Source: Flexivirga oryzae
GTDB lineage: Bacteria > Actinomycetota > Actinomycetes > Actinomycetales > Dermatophilaceae
Length of the DNA stretch: 64,000 bases
Assembly: GCF_014190805.1 (NCBI RefSeq)
Contig: NZ_JACHVQ010000006.1
Coordinates: 1 to 64,000, forward strand
Direction: 5' to 3'
In this document: piece by piece, positions 25,679 to 34,506 of the stretch
Numbering within the stretch: position 1 is the first letter of the stretch
How the letters are laid out: every line of letters starts with the position of its first letter
Program-made: the position numbers and the translations under genes
Notes under the pieces: generated by a model
The model's input: only the letters and a program-made list of their open reading frames with translations
Databases searched by the model: none
What the model was told of the DNA's origin: nothing

Positions 25679-27019
25679 TCAGGCGTCGGTTCCTTCCAGC
25701 AGGTCCGTGACCAGAGCGGCGATCGGGCTGCGCTCGCTGCGGTGCAGGGTGACGTGCCCGAACAGCGGGTGTCCCTTGAGCTTCTCGATCACGGCGGCGA
25801 CGCCGTCGTGCCGGCCGACCCGCAGGTTGTCGCGCTGGGCGACGTCGTGGGTGAGGACGATGCGGGAGTTCTGGCCGATCCGCGACAGCACGGTGAGCAG
25901 CACCCCGCGTTCGAGTGACTGCGCCTCGTCGACGATCACGAACGCGTCGTGCAGCGACCGGCCCCGGATGTGCGTCAGCGGCAGCACCTCGAGCAGGCCG
26001 CGGTCGATGACCTCCTCGGTCACCTCACGGGAGACGACCGCGCCCAGGGTGTCGAAGACCGCCTGTGCCCAGGGGCCCATCTTCTCGTTCTCGGTGCCGG
26101 GCAGGTAGCCCAGTTCCTGACCGCCGACGGCGTAGAGCGGCCGGAAGACGATGACCTTGCTGTGCTGGCGCCGCTCCATCACGGCCTCCAGCCCCGCGCA
26201 CATCGCGAGCGCCGACTTGCCGGTGCCGGCCCGCCCGCCGAGGCTGACGATGCCGACGTCGGGGTCGAGCAGCAGGTCCAGGGCGATGCGTTGCTCCGCG
26301 GAGCGGCCGTGCAGGCCGAAGGCGTCGCGGTCGCCACGGACGAGCCGCACCGACTTGTCGGCCATGACCCGGCCGAGGGCGCTGCTGCTCCCGGCACCGA
26401 TCAGCACGACCCCGGTGTTGCACGGCAGGTCGGCCGCCTCCGGCAGCTCGACGCGGCCCTCGTCGTACAACGTGTCGAGCTGCTGCTGGGAGACGTCCAA
26501 CTCGGTGGTGCCGGTCCAGCCGGACTCGACCGCCAGCTCGGCGCGGTACTCCTCGGCCCGCAACCCGACCGCGGACGCCTTGACCCGCATCGGCAGGTCC
26601 TTGCTGACGATGGTGACGTCGTGGCCCTCGTCGGCCAGGTTGCGCGCGACGGCCAGGATCCGGGAGTCGTTGTCGCCGAGCCGGAACCCGCTGGGCAACG
26701 ACTGCGGGTCGGTGTGGTTGAGCTCGACCCGCAGGGTGCCGCCGTCCCCGATCGGCACTGGCGCGTCGAGCCGCCCGTGCTCCACCCGCAGATCGTCCAG
26801 CGCGCGCAGCGCGGTGCGGGCGAAGTAGCCCAGCTCCGGGTGGTGCCGTTTGGCCTCCAACTCGGTCACGACCACGACCGGCAGGACGACTTCGTGCTCG
26901 GCGAAGCGACGTATGGCGCGCGGGTCCGACAGCAGCACCGACGTGTCGAGCACGTAGGTGCGGATGCCGCGCGGCGTGGCCGTGGTGGACGAAGGGGATG
27001 GCTTGGAGCTGGTGGCCAT
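25679..27019 (-). CDS. PhoH2-type PIN-domain RNA helicase/RNase
   Basis: The 446-residue protein joins an N-terminal PIN nuclease domain to a C-terminal PhoH ATPase domain, the PhoH2 arrangement. The PIN part (about 20-160) has YVLDTSVLLSDP, an acidic TELEA and GDNDSRILAVA. The PhoH part (about 240-440) has Walker A GGRAGTGKSALA and Walker B FVIVDEAQSLE. In mycobacteria PhoH2 proteins unwind and cleave RNA, and a small antitoxin is sometimes encoded upstream; I see no convincing antitoxin reading frame here. The gene is divergent from the S66 carboxypeptidase with a 262-bp spacer that contains no supported gene. Confidence 0.92.
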   Translation of the reverse strand: MATSSKPSPSSTTATPRGIRTYVLDTSVLLSDPRAIRRFAEHEVVLPVVVVTELEAKRHHPELGYFARTALRALDDLRVEHGRLDAPVPIGDGGTLRVELNHTDPQSLPSGFRLGDNDSRILAVARNLADEGHDVTIVSKDLPMRVKASAVGLRAEEYRAELAVESGWTGTTELDVSQQQLDTLYDEGRVELPEAADLPCNTGVVLIGAGSSSALGRVMADKSVRLVRGDRDAFGLHGRSAEQRIALDLLLDPDVGIVSLGGRAGTGKSALAMCAGLEAVMERRQHSKVIVFRPLYAVGGQELGYLPGTENEKMGPWAQAVFDTLGAVVSREVTEEVIDRGLLEVLPLTHIRGRSLHDAFVIVDEAQSLERGVLLTVLSRIGQNSRIVLTHDVAQRDNLRVGRHDGVAAVIEKLKGHPLFGHVTLHRSERSPIAALVTDLLEGTDA

Positions 27020-27281
27020 GACGATCTCCTCCGGTCACGCGGCATGTCGCGCCGTGTGACCTACTCTCGGACCAGGTGCCGGGACCGAGCCCTGAAGGAC
27101 CGGTGCCGGCCCTCCGTCCGGAGCAAAGATCGCTCCATCGTGGGCCTCCCGAACGCATCGCGGGGATCGCGCTGCGTCAGGTCCGACACTACGGATGACG
27201 CGGTGGATTCCGGTGCGACACACCGAACGGTGGCGCGGAATTCGCTTGCCGGACGCTCGGGACGCACCGTTGGATGGTCGT

Positions 27282-28316
27282 ATGCCGACACCCGTCCTGC
27301 CGCCGCCTCTGCACCCGGGGGATCGCGTCGCCGTGGTCTCTCCGAGCTGGGCGGCTCCGGCGCACTTCCCCACCGTCCACGAGCAGGCGCTGCGCCGGTT
27401 GCGCGACGTGATCGGGGTGGAGCCGGTCGAATTCCCCACGACGCGCCGCGACGCGACGCCGGCGGAGCGAGCGGCGGACCTGAACGCGGCGTTCGCCGAC
27501 CCCGGCATCCGGGCGGTCCTGTCGACCATCGGCGGGGACGACCAGATCACCGTGCTCAAGCACCTCGACGCGGAGGTCATCCGCGCCCACCCGAAGCGTT
27601 TCCTCGGCTACAGCGACAACACCAATCTGCTCAACTACCTGTGGTTCCACGGGATCGCGGCCGTCCACGGCGGTTCCACCCAGGTGCACCTCGGCCCGGT
27701 GCCGGACGACGCGCACCTGGAGTCGTTGCGTGCCGCCCTCTTCGGTGGTGCGGTCGAACTCGCCCCGCAGCAGCGCACCCGCGACGTCGGCCTGCGCTGG
27801 GACGACCCGCGCGCGCTGACCGACGCGGCGCCGGACCTGCCCGCCGAGCCGTGGACCTGGAGCGGGCCGGCACGACGCGTCACCGGACCGACCTGGGGCG
27901 GCTGCCTGGAGATCGTCGAGTGGACCCTCGCGGCCGATCGGTGGATGCGGCCCGTGTCGTCGTACGAGGGAATGGTGCTGCTCCTCGAGGCGCACGAGGA
28001 GCCGAAGACGCCGACCGAGAACTACCGGATGCTGCGCAATCTGGGCGAGCGTGGGTTGCTCGGCGCCGCGTCGGCGCTGCTCTGGGGCCGGCCACCGGTC
28101 GGTGACCACGAGCACCAGGTGTCGGTGGACGACGCGTCAGCGATCCGGGCGGAGCAGCGCGACGCCGTGCTGCGCGCGGTCGACGAGTACGCCCCGGACC
28201 TCGTCGTCGCGCTCGACGTCGACTACGGCCACACCTGCCCGCAGCTGCTCCTGCCGTACGGCGGCAAGGTCACCGTCGACGGCGAATCCCGAACGATCAC
28301 AGCGCACTTCGGCTGA
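27282..28316 (+). CDS. S66-family peptidase (LD-carboxypeptidase-like)
   Basis: The 344-residue protein starts at ATG 27282 (MPTPVLPPPLHPGDRVAVVSPS); an open frame 29 codons longer has no support. The S66 serine-glutamate-histidine site can be traced: Ser in LGYSDNTNL, Glu in the VLLLEAHEE region and His in DYGHTCP. Classical family members trim the L,D-peptide bond of muropeptides in the cytosol. Others in this family hydrolyse microcin C-like compounds, and the sequence does not decide between these. It converges with the cis-prenyltransferase gene downstream. Confidence 0.88.
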   Translation: MPTPVLPPPLHPGDRVAVVSPSWAAPAHFPTVHEQALRRLRDVIGVEPVEFPTTRRDATPAERAADLNAAFADPGIRAVLSTIGGDDQITVLKHLDAEVIRAHPKRFLGYSDNTNLLNYLWFHGIAAVHGGSTQVHLGPVPDDAHLESLRAALFGGAVELAPQQRTRDVGLRWDDPRALTDAAPDLPAEPWTWSGPARRVTGPTWGGCLEIVEWTLAADRWMRPVSSYEGMVLLLEAHEEPKTPTENYRMLRNLGERGLLGAASALLWGRPPVGDHEHQVSVDDASAIRAEQRDAVLRAVDEYAPDLVVALDVDYGHTCPQLLLPYGGKVTVDGESRTITAHFG

Positions 28317-28338
28317 CGTTCGCGAGTGATCGGCGGTC

Positions 28339-29100
28339 CTACTTGCCGAGGCGGCGGTCCCGCTCGGCGTACGCGCGCAGTGCCCGCAGGAAGTCGACGC
28401 GGCGGAAGTCGGGCCAGTAGGCCTCGCAGAAGTAGAACTCCGAGTGCGCGCTCTGCCACAGCAGGAAACCGCCGAGGCGCTGCTCGCCGGAGGTGCGTAT
28501 GACGAGGTCGGGATCCGGCTGCCCCTTGGTGTAGAGGTGCTGCGCGATGTGCTCCACGTCGAGGGTCTCGGCGAGTTCCTCGATGGACGTGCCGCGTGCC
28601 GCGTGCTCCTGCAGCATCGCCCGCACGGCGTCCGCGATCTCGCGGCGGCCGCCATACCCGACGGCCACGTTGACGATCATCCCGTCGACGCCGGCCGTGT
28701 CGTCGGCGGCCTGCTTCAGCACCTGCGAGGTGGAGTCGGGCAGCAGGTCGAGCGCGCCGACCGGGTGCAGCCGCCAGCGCTGCTCGGCGGCGAGGCTCTC
28801 CACGGCCCCCTCGATGATGCCCAGCAGCGGCGTCAGCTCCACCGGCGAGCGCGACAGGTTGTCGGTGGACAGCAGCCAGAGGGTGACGACCTCGACACCG
28901 GCCTCCTCGCACCAGCCGAGCAACGGCTTGATGTTGTCGGCACCCGCCTGGTGGCCGTCGGCCGTCTGCGCCCCGCGGGCCTTCGCCCAGCGCCGGTTGC
29001 CGTCGAGCATGACGCCGACGTGACGCGGCAGGTTCTGTTCCGGGAGTGACTTGCGTACGTGTCGCTCGTACGCGGCATACAGCAGATCAGTCACCCGCAT
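28339..29100 (-). CDS. uppS: Isoprenyl transferase (cis-prenyltransferase, UppS family)
   Basis: The 253-residue enzyme adds isopentenyl units in cis configuration. The catalytic Asp lies in VMLDGNRRWAK. Other family segments are GHQAGADNI, LWLLSTDNLSR, the late RTSGEQRLGGFLLWQ and FCEAYWPDF. The sequence resembles the short-chain actinobacterial branch (like M. tuberculosis Rv1086), which makes Z,E-farnesyl diphosphate as a precursor, but chain length cannot be read directly. In many actinobacteria it neighbours the hemolysin III gene, as here, with divergent transcription. Confidence 0.9.
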   Translation of the reverse strand: MRVTDLLYAAYERHVRKSLPEQNLPRHVGVMLDGNRRWAKARGAQTADGHQAGADNIKPLLGWCEEAGVEVVTLWLLSTDNLSRSPVELTPLLGIIEGAVESLAAEQRWRLHPVGALDLLPDSTSQVLKQAADDTAGVDGMIVNVAVGYGGRREIADAVRAMLQEHAARGTSIEELAETLDVEHIAQHLYTKGQPDPDLVIRTSGEQRLGGFLLWQSAHSEFYFCEAYWPDFRRVDFLRALRAYAERDRRLGK

Positions 29101-29217
29101 CAGCCGGCCCCGCTTTCCTTGTCACTCGACGACCCGCGCTCCAGACTATGCCGAGAGATGAGTCACAGCGTCGAAGGACCACGGTTGGCTCACAACTCCC
29201 CCACTTATCCTGGCTGC

Positions 29218-29922
29218 ATGACCGAGCCGACCCGCCCGTCCGCGCGTTCGCTGCAGCAGGACGCCACGGACCTGATGAGAGCAGTCAAACCCAAGCTGCG
29301 CGGCTGGTTGCACGCCGGGATGACCCCGGCCGCGGTTGCCGCCGGGGTGGTGCTGGTCTGCCTGGCGCCGACCGCGCGCAGCCGGATCGGCGCAGCGGTG
29401 TTCGCGCTGACGGCGGCGGTGCTGTTCGGCACCTCGGCGGTCTACCACCGGGGCACCTGGAGTCCGCGGGTCGAGCGTGCGCTCAAGCGGATGGACCACT
29501 CGAACATCTTCCTGATCATCGCCGGCACCTACACGCCGTTCGCGCTGACGCTGCTGCACGGCCGCGCCGCGATCAGCCTGCTGGTCCTGGTCTGGAGCGG
29601 TGCGGGGCTCGGGGTGATCTTCCGGATCTTCTGGGTGACCGCACCGCGGTGGCTCTACACGCCGATCTACGTCGCCCTGGGCTGGGTGGCGATCTTCTAC
29701 TTCGGGCCGCTGATGCGTTCCGGCGGGCCGGCGATCATCACCCTCATCGCGGTCGGTGGTGGGCTCTACACCCTCGGCGCCATCGTCTACGGCACCAAAC
29801 GCCCCGACCCGTCACCGCGCTGGTTCGGTTTCCACGAGATCTTCCACTCGTTCACCGTGGTGGCGTTCATCACGCACTACGTCGCGGCGTCACTGGCGAT
29901 CTACGGGCACGCGACCGCCTGA
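29218..29922 (+). CDS. Hemolysin III family (PAQR-type) membrane protein
   Basis: ATG 29218 gives 234 residues with seven predicted membrane segments. The PAQR/hemolysin III motifs are clear: SAVYHRGTWSP with its His, the KRMDHSNIFLIIAGTYTPF segment with its Asp and His, and the C-terminal HEIFHSFTVVAFITHY, in which histidines form a metal site. Bacterial members are named after a Bacillus hemolysin, but the physiological role, possibly lipid remodelling, is uncertain. An open frame upstream is not used because it covers the uppS promoter region. Confidence 0.92.
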   Translation: MTEPTRPSARSLQQDATDLMRAVKPKLRGWLHAGMTPAAVAAGVVLVCLAPTARSRIGAAVFALTAAVLFGTSAVYHRGTWSPRVERALKRMDHSNIFLIIAGTYTPFALTLLHGRAAISLLVLVWSGAGLGVIFRIFWVTAPRWLYTPIYVALGWVAIFYFGPLMRSGGPAIITLIAVGGGLYTLGAIVYGTKRPDPSPRWFGFHEIFHSFTVVAFITHYVAASLAIYGHATA

Positions 29923-29933
29923 CCCGCGCCCGC

Positions 29934-30215
29934 TCAGGAGCCCGTGCCGCTCTTGCCGTCGGCGCTGTCGGCGGTCACGTCGGGCGCGGCCGCCTCATCC
30001 TCGGCCGGCGGCGTCGGACGCGGACGGTTGGGGATGCGCTGCCGGACCGGGTGGTCCTGCTCGTCCTGCCACTTCGCCTTGCGCAGGTGGTTGTTCATGC
30101 TGCGGAAGAGCAGCCAGCAGGCGATCGCCAGACCGAACAGCACCAGGAATCCCCAGATCCCCGCGGTGACGGCGACGCTCTCGTTGCCGCCGTCGTTCAA
30201 GGCATCAGTCAACAT
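29934..30215 (-). CDS. Small single-pass membrane protein downstream of mca
   Basis: The 93-residue protein has one hydrophobic segment (about residues 17-38), then a basic stretch (NNHLRKAKW) and a Pro- and Asp-rich tail. The start at 30215 has a good ribosome-binding site (AAAGGAGA) inside the end of mca, and the two genes overlap by 11 bp. I recognise no characterised family, but a small membrane protein at this place after mca is common in actinobacteria. No function is assigned. Confidence 0.75.
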   Translation of the reverse strand: MLTDALNDGGNESVAVTAGIWGFLVLFGLAIACWLLFRSMNNHLRKAKWQDEQDHPVRQRIPNRPRPTPPAEDEAAAPDVTADSADGKSGTGS

Positions 30216-31179
30216 CGGCGGTCTCCTTTGTCACTCGCTGCTTCACATCGTCGACGACCGGTTCGCCGAGCGGGCCCGTCGCCAGCGCATCGGCCGCCGC
30301 CACATCCTGCGGCAGACCGGCGAAGAGGTCGTCCTCGCCTTCGGCGACCGGGACGTAGGACCGTGCGATGTCGAACTCCTCGGTCGGCCAGACCCGCGCC
30401 TGCCCGGCGGGCGACAGCGCGAAGAAGGTGCCGTCGGGGTCGATCTGCGTCGCGTGCGCGAGCAGCGCCTGCTCCCGCACCGGGAAGTACTTGGAGCACT
30501 CGACCCGCGTCGTCACGCGACCCTCGGGGCGATCCCGGCGGTGCTCCAGCCACTCCGCGTACGGCGACTCCAGACCCTCCTCCTGCAGCGCCTCGTGGAA
30601 GGCCATCATCTTGGCCCGGGAGAACCCGCGGTCGTAGTAGAGCTTCAACGCCTGCCAGGGCGCGCCGGCGTGCGGGAACGCCGCCGGGTCCGCGGCCGCC
30701 TCGAACGCGGCGACGGTCACGTCGTGGGTCATGATGTGGTCCGGGTGCGGGTAGCCACCGTTCTCGTCATACGTCGTGACGACGTGCGGCCGGAAGGCAC
30801 GGATCGCCCGGACCAGCGCCTCGGTGGTGATGTCGAGCGGCTCCAACGCGAAGCAGCCCTCGGGCAGCGGAGGCAACGGATCGCCTTCGGGCAGACCGGA
30901 GTCCACGAACCCGAGCCAGAGTTGGTCGACCCCCAGGATCTCGCGGGCCTTGGCCATCTCGGCGCGACGCACCTGCGGCAGATCACGCTGGATGTCGGCG
31001 TTGCCCTTCAGCCGCGGGTTGAGTATGTCGCCCCGCTCCCCGCCGGTGCACGTCACGACCAGCACCGGGTGTCCCTCGTCGACGTAGCGGGCCATGGTGG
31101 CCGACCCCTTGCTGGACTCGTCGTCGGGGTGGGCGTGGACCGCCATCAGGCGCAGGCCGTCAGTCGGTGACTCTGTCAC
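30205..31179 (-). CDS. mca: Mycothiol S-conjugate amidase
   Basis: The 324-residue metalloamidase cleaves mycothiol S-conjugates, releasing mercapturic acids for export and recycling glucosaminyl-inositol. The zinc site is marked by AHPDDES near the N-terminus and HPDH in the middle (PHPDHIMTHD). CTGGERGDILNP and the Mca-specific C-terminal region distinguish it from the deacetylase MshB. GTG 31179 is preferred over TTG 31188 because GAGGAG lies at the right distance from it. Presence of mca indicates mycothiol as the main thiol and so an actinobacterium. Confidence 0.94.
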   Translation of the reverse strand: MTESPTDGLRLMAVHAHPDDESSKGSATMARYVDEGHPVLVVTCTGGERGDILNPRLKGNADIQRDLPQVRRAEMAKAREILGVDQLWLGFVDSGLPEGDPLPPLPEGCFALEPLDITTEALVRAIRAFRPHVVTTYDENGGYPHPDHIMTHDVTVAAFEAAADPAAFPHAGAPWQALKLYYDRGFSRAKMMAFHEALQEEGLESPYAEWLEHRRDRPEGRVTTRVECSKYFPVREQALLAHATQIDPDGTFFALSPAGQARVWPTEEFDIARSYVPVAEGEDDLFAGLPQDVAAADALATGPLGEPVVDDVKQRVTKETADVD

Positions 31180-31283
31180 GTGCTGCAACTCCTCGTCGGT
31201 GGAACTCGGATCATGGTCCCGTCGTGGTCTGCGCGTGGGGCGACCGGGGACCGCATCAAGGTCGACATCTATCCTCTCACTTC

Positions 31284-31646
31284 ATGGCGATCCCCCGACC
31301 CGCACCCGAACAGCGCAAGTGGTGGGTCATCGGCATCGTCGGGGTGCTCATCGGGATCGGCCTCGCGACCTGGTGGGGCATTTCGGCCACCCGCGGTGTC
31401 AGTTGGGACAACGGACCGTTCACGGTCAACGATTCCCGCAGCGTCAAGGTCACCTTCTACGTGACCAACCAGGACGGCAAGCCGGTCCGCTGCACGCTGG
31501 AGGCGCAGGACATCACCCACAACCGGGTCGGCGTACTCACCGTCGACCTGCCGGCGAGCCACTACACCACCACCGAGTACACCCGCACCATCCCCACGGT
31601 CGCCAAGGCTGTGACCGGCATCGTCGACCACTGCGCATACCGCTGA
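31284..31646 (+). CDS. DUF4307 single-pass membrane protein
   Basis: The 120-residue protein has one N-terminal membrane segment (about residues 13-32, WWVIGIVGVLIGIGLATWW), then an exported domain of about 85 residues with TFYVTNQDGKPVRCTLEAQD and a final Cys (DHCAYR). It matches DUF4307, a conserved actinobacterial family that typically lies between mca and greA, as here. The exported part has the look of a small beta-sandwich with two cysteines. No function is known. Confidence 0.85.
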   Translation: MAIPRPAPEQRKWWVIGIVGVLIGIGLATWWGISATRGVSWDNGPFTVNDSRSVKVTFYVTNQDGKPVRCTLEAQDITHNRVGVLTVDLPASHYTTTEYTRTIPTVAKAVTGIVDHCAYR

Positions 31647-31692
31647 CCCCCGGCGCGGCGCGCGCCCGGCCGCGGCGATTCGGGACACCCGC

Positions 31693-31721
31693 TTTCCGAT
31701 GCTATGGTTGTTCGCTATACC
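31693..31721 (+). promoter_or_regulatory. Possible promoter of greA
   Basis: TTTCCG (31693-31698) and TATACC (31716-31721), with a 17-bp spacer, resemble weak -35 and -10 elements about 90 bp before the greA start. The match is modest. Confidence 0.3.
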
Positions 31722-31813
31722 CAAGGTCTGGGACCAGCCTCCGAGCCACGAGCCGGAGCGGCCCCGGACCTAATTGTTTGACCAAGGTCCCGACGACCTA
31801 AGGAGACATCGTC

Positions 31814-32305
31814 ATGAGCACCGCTGATGCATCGGCCAGCTTCCTGACCCAGGAGGCCTACGACCGCCTGAAGGCCGAGCTGGACCATCTCTCCGGCGAG
31901 GGCCGCAGCGACATCGCGGCCAAGATCGAGGAAGCCCGGGAGGAGGGCGACCTGAAGGAGAACGGCGGCTACCACGCGGCCAAGGAGGAGCAGGGCAAGA
32001 TGGAGGCCCGCATCCGCCAGCTGGAGGAGCTGCTGCGCAATGCGGTCGTCGGCCAGTCCAGCGCCACCGAGGGCACGGTGAGCCCCGGCATGGTGGTGAC
32101 GGTCGAGATGTTCGGCGAGCAGGAGAAGTTCCTGCTCGGCAGCCGGGAGATCGCCGGCGACTCCGACCTCGACGTCTACAGCGAGAAGTCCCCGCTCGGC
32201 GGTGCCATCAACGGTGCGAAGGTCGGCGACCAGGTCTCCTACCAGGCGCCGAACGGCAAGACGATCGACGTGTTGGTGCTGGACGCCACGGCATACACCG
32301 GCTGA
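31814..32305 (+). CDS. greA: Transcription elongation factor GreA
   Basis: The 163-residue GreA rescues backtracked RNA polymerase by stimulating transcript cleavage. The N-terminal coiled coil (about residues 10-75) has the acidic tip KIEEAREEGDLKENGGYH, with the functional Asp and Glu at the hairpin turn. The C-terminal FKBP-like domain ends in SYQAPNGKTIDVLVLDA. The ribosome-binding site AAGGAGAC precedes ATG 31814 at good spacing. A strong hairpin terminator follows the stop. Confidence 0.97.
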   Translation: MSTADASASFLTQEAYDRLKAELDHLSGEGRSDIAAKIEEAREEGDLKENGGYHAAKEEQGKMEARIRQLEELLRNAVVGQSSATEGTVSPGMVVTVEMFGEQEKFLLGSREIAGDSDLDVYSEKSPLGGAINGAKVGDQVSYQAPNGKTIDVLVLDATAYTG

Positions 32306-32325
32306 CGTTCCCCGTCATACCGGGA

Positions 32326-32361
32326 AAGGGCGCCCTGCGGCAGTTGCCGCAGGGCGCCCTT
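32326..32361. terminator. Strong bidirectional hairpin terminator
   Basis: AAGGGCGCCCTGCGGCA (32326-32342) pairs perfectly with 32345-32361 to give about 16 bp with a minimal loop. It lies between the convergent greA and ABC permease genes. The A/T ends of the stem supply short A and T runs on either strand, so it can serve both. Confidence 0.85.
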
Positions 32362-32374
32362 CCGCTCCCCCGAG

Positions 32375-33268
32375 CTATTTCGCGACGGCCTTCTTGTAGG
32401 CCGCCGTGGCGAACGGCAGGAAGATCGCGAGCAGCACCACGGTCCAGATGAGCGTGTAGAGGTCCGGGTGCTGCAACGCCCAGGTGTATGCCGTCTGCTT
32501 GTCGACGTCGGCGTGCGTCTGGCCCGGAGCTCGCAGCGCGTAGAGGTTGCCGAAGTTCTCCCGCGCCGACTGGGTGATGGTCGACACGGGGTTCCAGCCG
32601 GCGATCTGCTTCAGCACGGTCGGCATGTTCTGGGACGGGACGAACGTGTTGGCGATGAACGTCACCGGGAAGATGATCATGAACGACGCGTTGTTGACCA
32701 CTTCGGGCGAACGCACCCGCAGGCCGACGTAGGCGAACACCCAGGACAGCGCGTAGGCGAACAGCAGCATCAGCAGATACGCCCACAGGGCGTGCAGCGC
32801 GCCGTTGTGCAGGCGCCAACCGATGACCAGCCCGGTCACCGACATGACCACGAGCACGACGACGTTGTTGATCACGTCGGTGAGCGTGCGGCCGAGCAGC
32901 ACCGCACTGGGGTGCATCGGCAACGTGCGGAACCGGTCGATCACGCCCTTCTGCATGTCCTCGGCCATCATGTAGCCGGTGATGGTGGCGCCGAAGATGA
33001 TGGTCTGGGTGAAGATGCCGGCCATCATGAACTCGCGGTAGCCCGCCTGTGCCGACCCGCTCGCACCGGCCAGCGCTCCGAAGACGTAGCCGAAGAGCAG
33101 CACGAACATGATCGGCTGCAGGGTCGTGAAGATCAGCAGGTCCGGCACCCGCCGGATCTTGATCAGGTTGCGTTTGGCGATCGTCAGACCGTCGCCGATC
33201 AGGCTGCCGTCCCGGACCTCGTCGCGCTGCGCGTCGGCCTCCGTCGTCGCCGTCCCCACGGCGGTCAT
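32375..33268 (-). CDS. ABC-2 type exporter permease (DrrB-like)
   Basis: This 297-residue membrane protein has about six predicted helices starting near residue 47 (LLIFTTLQPIMFVLLFGYVFG). The ABC-2 segment QKGVIDRFRTLPMHPSAVLLGRT is characteristic of the daunorubicin-resistance type permeases, as is the proline-rich FPVTFIANTFVP loop. It forms a transporter with the ATPase encoded upstream; the genes overlap by 4 bp. The substrate is unknown; family members export drugs or lipids. Confidence 0.9.
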   Translation of the reverse strand: MTAVGTATTEADAQRDEVRDGSLIGDGLTIAKRNLIKIRRVPDLLIFTTLQPIMFVLLFGYVFGALAGASGSAQAGYREFMMAGIFTQTIIFGATITGYMMAEDMQKGVIDRFRTLPMHPSAVLLGRTLTDVINNVVVLVVMSVTGLVIGWRLHNGALHALWAYLLMLLFAYALSWVFAYVGLRVRSPEVVNNASFMIIFPVTFIANTFVPSQNMPTVLKQIAGWNPVSTITQSARENFGNLYALRAPGQTHADVDKQTAYTWALQHPDLYTLIWTVVLLAIFLPFATAAYKKAVAK

Positions 33269-34233
33269 GCCGTCAGCTCCTCGAGCTCGTCGGCCTCGGC
33301 CTTGTGGCCGGTGAGGCTCAGGAACGCGTCATCGAGCGTCGGACGACGAATCCCGATGTCCTGGACCGTGATCGACTGCTCGTCGAAGGACCGGACGGCC
33401 TGCAGCAAGGACTGCGTGCCGCCGGTGACGGGCACGATGAGGCGGCGGGCGTGCTCGTCGCGCTCGACCGGCCCGGAGCCGACGATCGCCATCACGTCGG
33501 CCGCCTCGACGATGCGTTGGGCGTCGGCGACGGTGACCTCCAGCCGCTCCCCACCGACCTGCGCCTTCAGCTCGTCGGCGGTCCCTTCGGCGATGATCCG
33601 CCCGTGGTCGATGACCACGATGTTGTCGGCGAGCCGGTCCGCCTCCTCGAGGTATTGCGTGGTGAGCAGGACCGAGGTGCCCTGACCGACCAGGTCGGTG
33701 ATGACGTCCCACATGTCGCCGCGACCGCGCGGGTCGAGCCCGGTCGTCGGCTCGTCCAGGAAGATCACCGGCGGCCGAGCCACCAGCGCACCGGCCAGGT
33801 CGAGCCGGCGGCGCATCCCGCCGGAGTAGGTCTTGGCCGGCCGGCCGGCTGCGTCGCCGAGCCGGAACTGCTGCAGCAACTCGTCCGCGCGGGCCTTGGC
33901 CTCCTTGACCGGCAGGTGGTAGAGCCGGCCCACCATCTCGAGGTTCTCCCGGCCGGTGAGGTATTCGTCGACCGCGGCGTACTGTCCCGACACCCCGATG
34001 CGCCGCCGCACCGACTGCGGATCGCGCAGCACGTCGGCTCCCGCCACCGTGGCGGCCCCCGCGTCGGGGCGGATCAGGGTGGTCAGCATGCGCACGGTCG
34101 TGGTCTTGCCGGCGCCGTTCGGCCCCAGCACACCCAGCACGCTGCCCTCCGGCACCCGCAGGCTCACGCCGTCGACCGCCTTCACGTCCTTGTAATGCTT
34201 GACCAGCCCGTCGGCTGTGACCGCGTCGGTCAT
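33265..34233 (-). CDS. ABC transporter ATPase (DrrA-like)
   Basis: The 322-residue ATPase starts at ATG 34233, which has GGGAGA upstream; a longer frame is not needed. Walker A is GPNGAGKTT, the signature is YSGGMRRRLDLA, Walker B is PVIFLDEPTTGLDP, and the H-loop position holds Gln (LLTTQYLEEADRLAD), as is usual in the DrrA group. The C-terminal DUF4162-type extension ends with RRPTLDDAFLSLTGH. Paired palindrome-like sites upstream suggest control by a local repressor, whose gene is not in this window. Confidence 0.93.
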   Translation of the reverse strand: MTDAVTADGLVKHYKDVKAVDGVSLRVPEGSVLGVLGPNGAGKTTTVRMLTTLIRPDAGAATVAGADVLRDPQSVRRRIGVSGQYAAVDEYLTGRENLEMVGRLYHLPVKEAKARADELLQQFRLGDAAGRPAKTYSGGMRRRLDLAGALVARPPVIFLDEPTTGLDPRGRGDMWDVITDLVGQGTSVLLTTQYLEEADRLADNIVVIDHGRIIAEGTADELKAQVGGERLEVTVADAQRIVEAADVMAIVGSGPVERDEHARRLIVPVTGGTQSLLQAVRSFDEQSITVQDIGIRRPTLDDAFLSLTGHKAEADELEELTA

Positions 34234-34304
34234 CTCGTCTCCCTTGTCCCAGCTGCCCAGTTCAAAGGTCTCACGGACCACCGACAGTCAGCCTCTGGTT
34301 TTTC

Positions 34305-34342
34305 ACGACATATCGCGAGTTCGAGAATGACGATATATCGCG
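34305..34342. promoter_or_regulatory. Putative operator pair upstream of the ABC exporter
   Basis: ACGACATATCGCG (34305-34317) and ACGATATATCGCG (34330-34342) are near-identical sites 25 bp apart; CGATATATCG in the second is a perfect palindrome. They are AT-rich islands in GC-rich DNA, 72-110 bp before the ATPase start, as expected for a repressor such as PadR or TetR. The binding protein is not known. Confidence 0.5.
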
Positions 34343-34364
34343 TTTCGGGTCGGAGTCAACGGGT

Positions 34365-34455
34365 GTGCACAGGTCACCCCAGTGGGGACTCCGGTACGCC
34401 GCACGGCGGCACAACCGTGCACAGGTCACCCCAGTGGGGACTCCGGTACGCCGCA
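34365..34455. repeat. 39-bp direct repeat, two copies with 52-bp period
   Basis: The 39-bp sequence beginning GTGCACAGGTCACCCC and ending ACTCCGGTACGCCGCA occurs at 34365-34403 and again at 34417-34455. Each copy contains CCCCAGTGGGG, an imperfect palindrome. A degenerate third end (ACCCCGGTACGCCG) lies near 34490. The repeats sit between the ABC exporter promoter and the end of the gene at 34507. Their function is unknown. Confidence 0.75.
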
Positions 34456-34506
34456 GGCCGGTTTACCGGTCATACGTCGACACTGGGGCGACCCCGGTAC
34501 GCCGTG

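Noticed and set aside
27020..27281. Antitoxin gene upstream of phoH2
   Set aside because: PhoH2 loci sometimes have one, but the frames in this 262-bp spacer are short, Arg-rich shadows without ribosome-binding sites.
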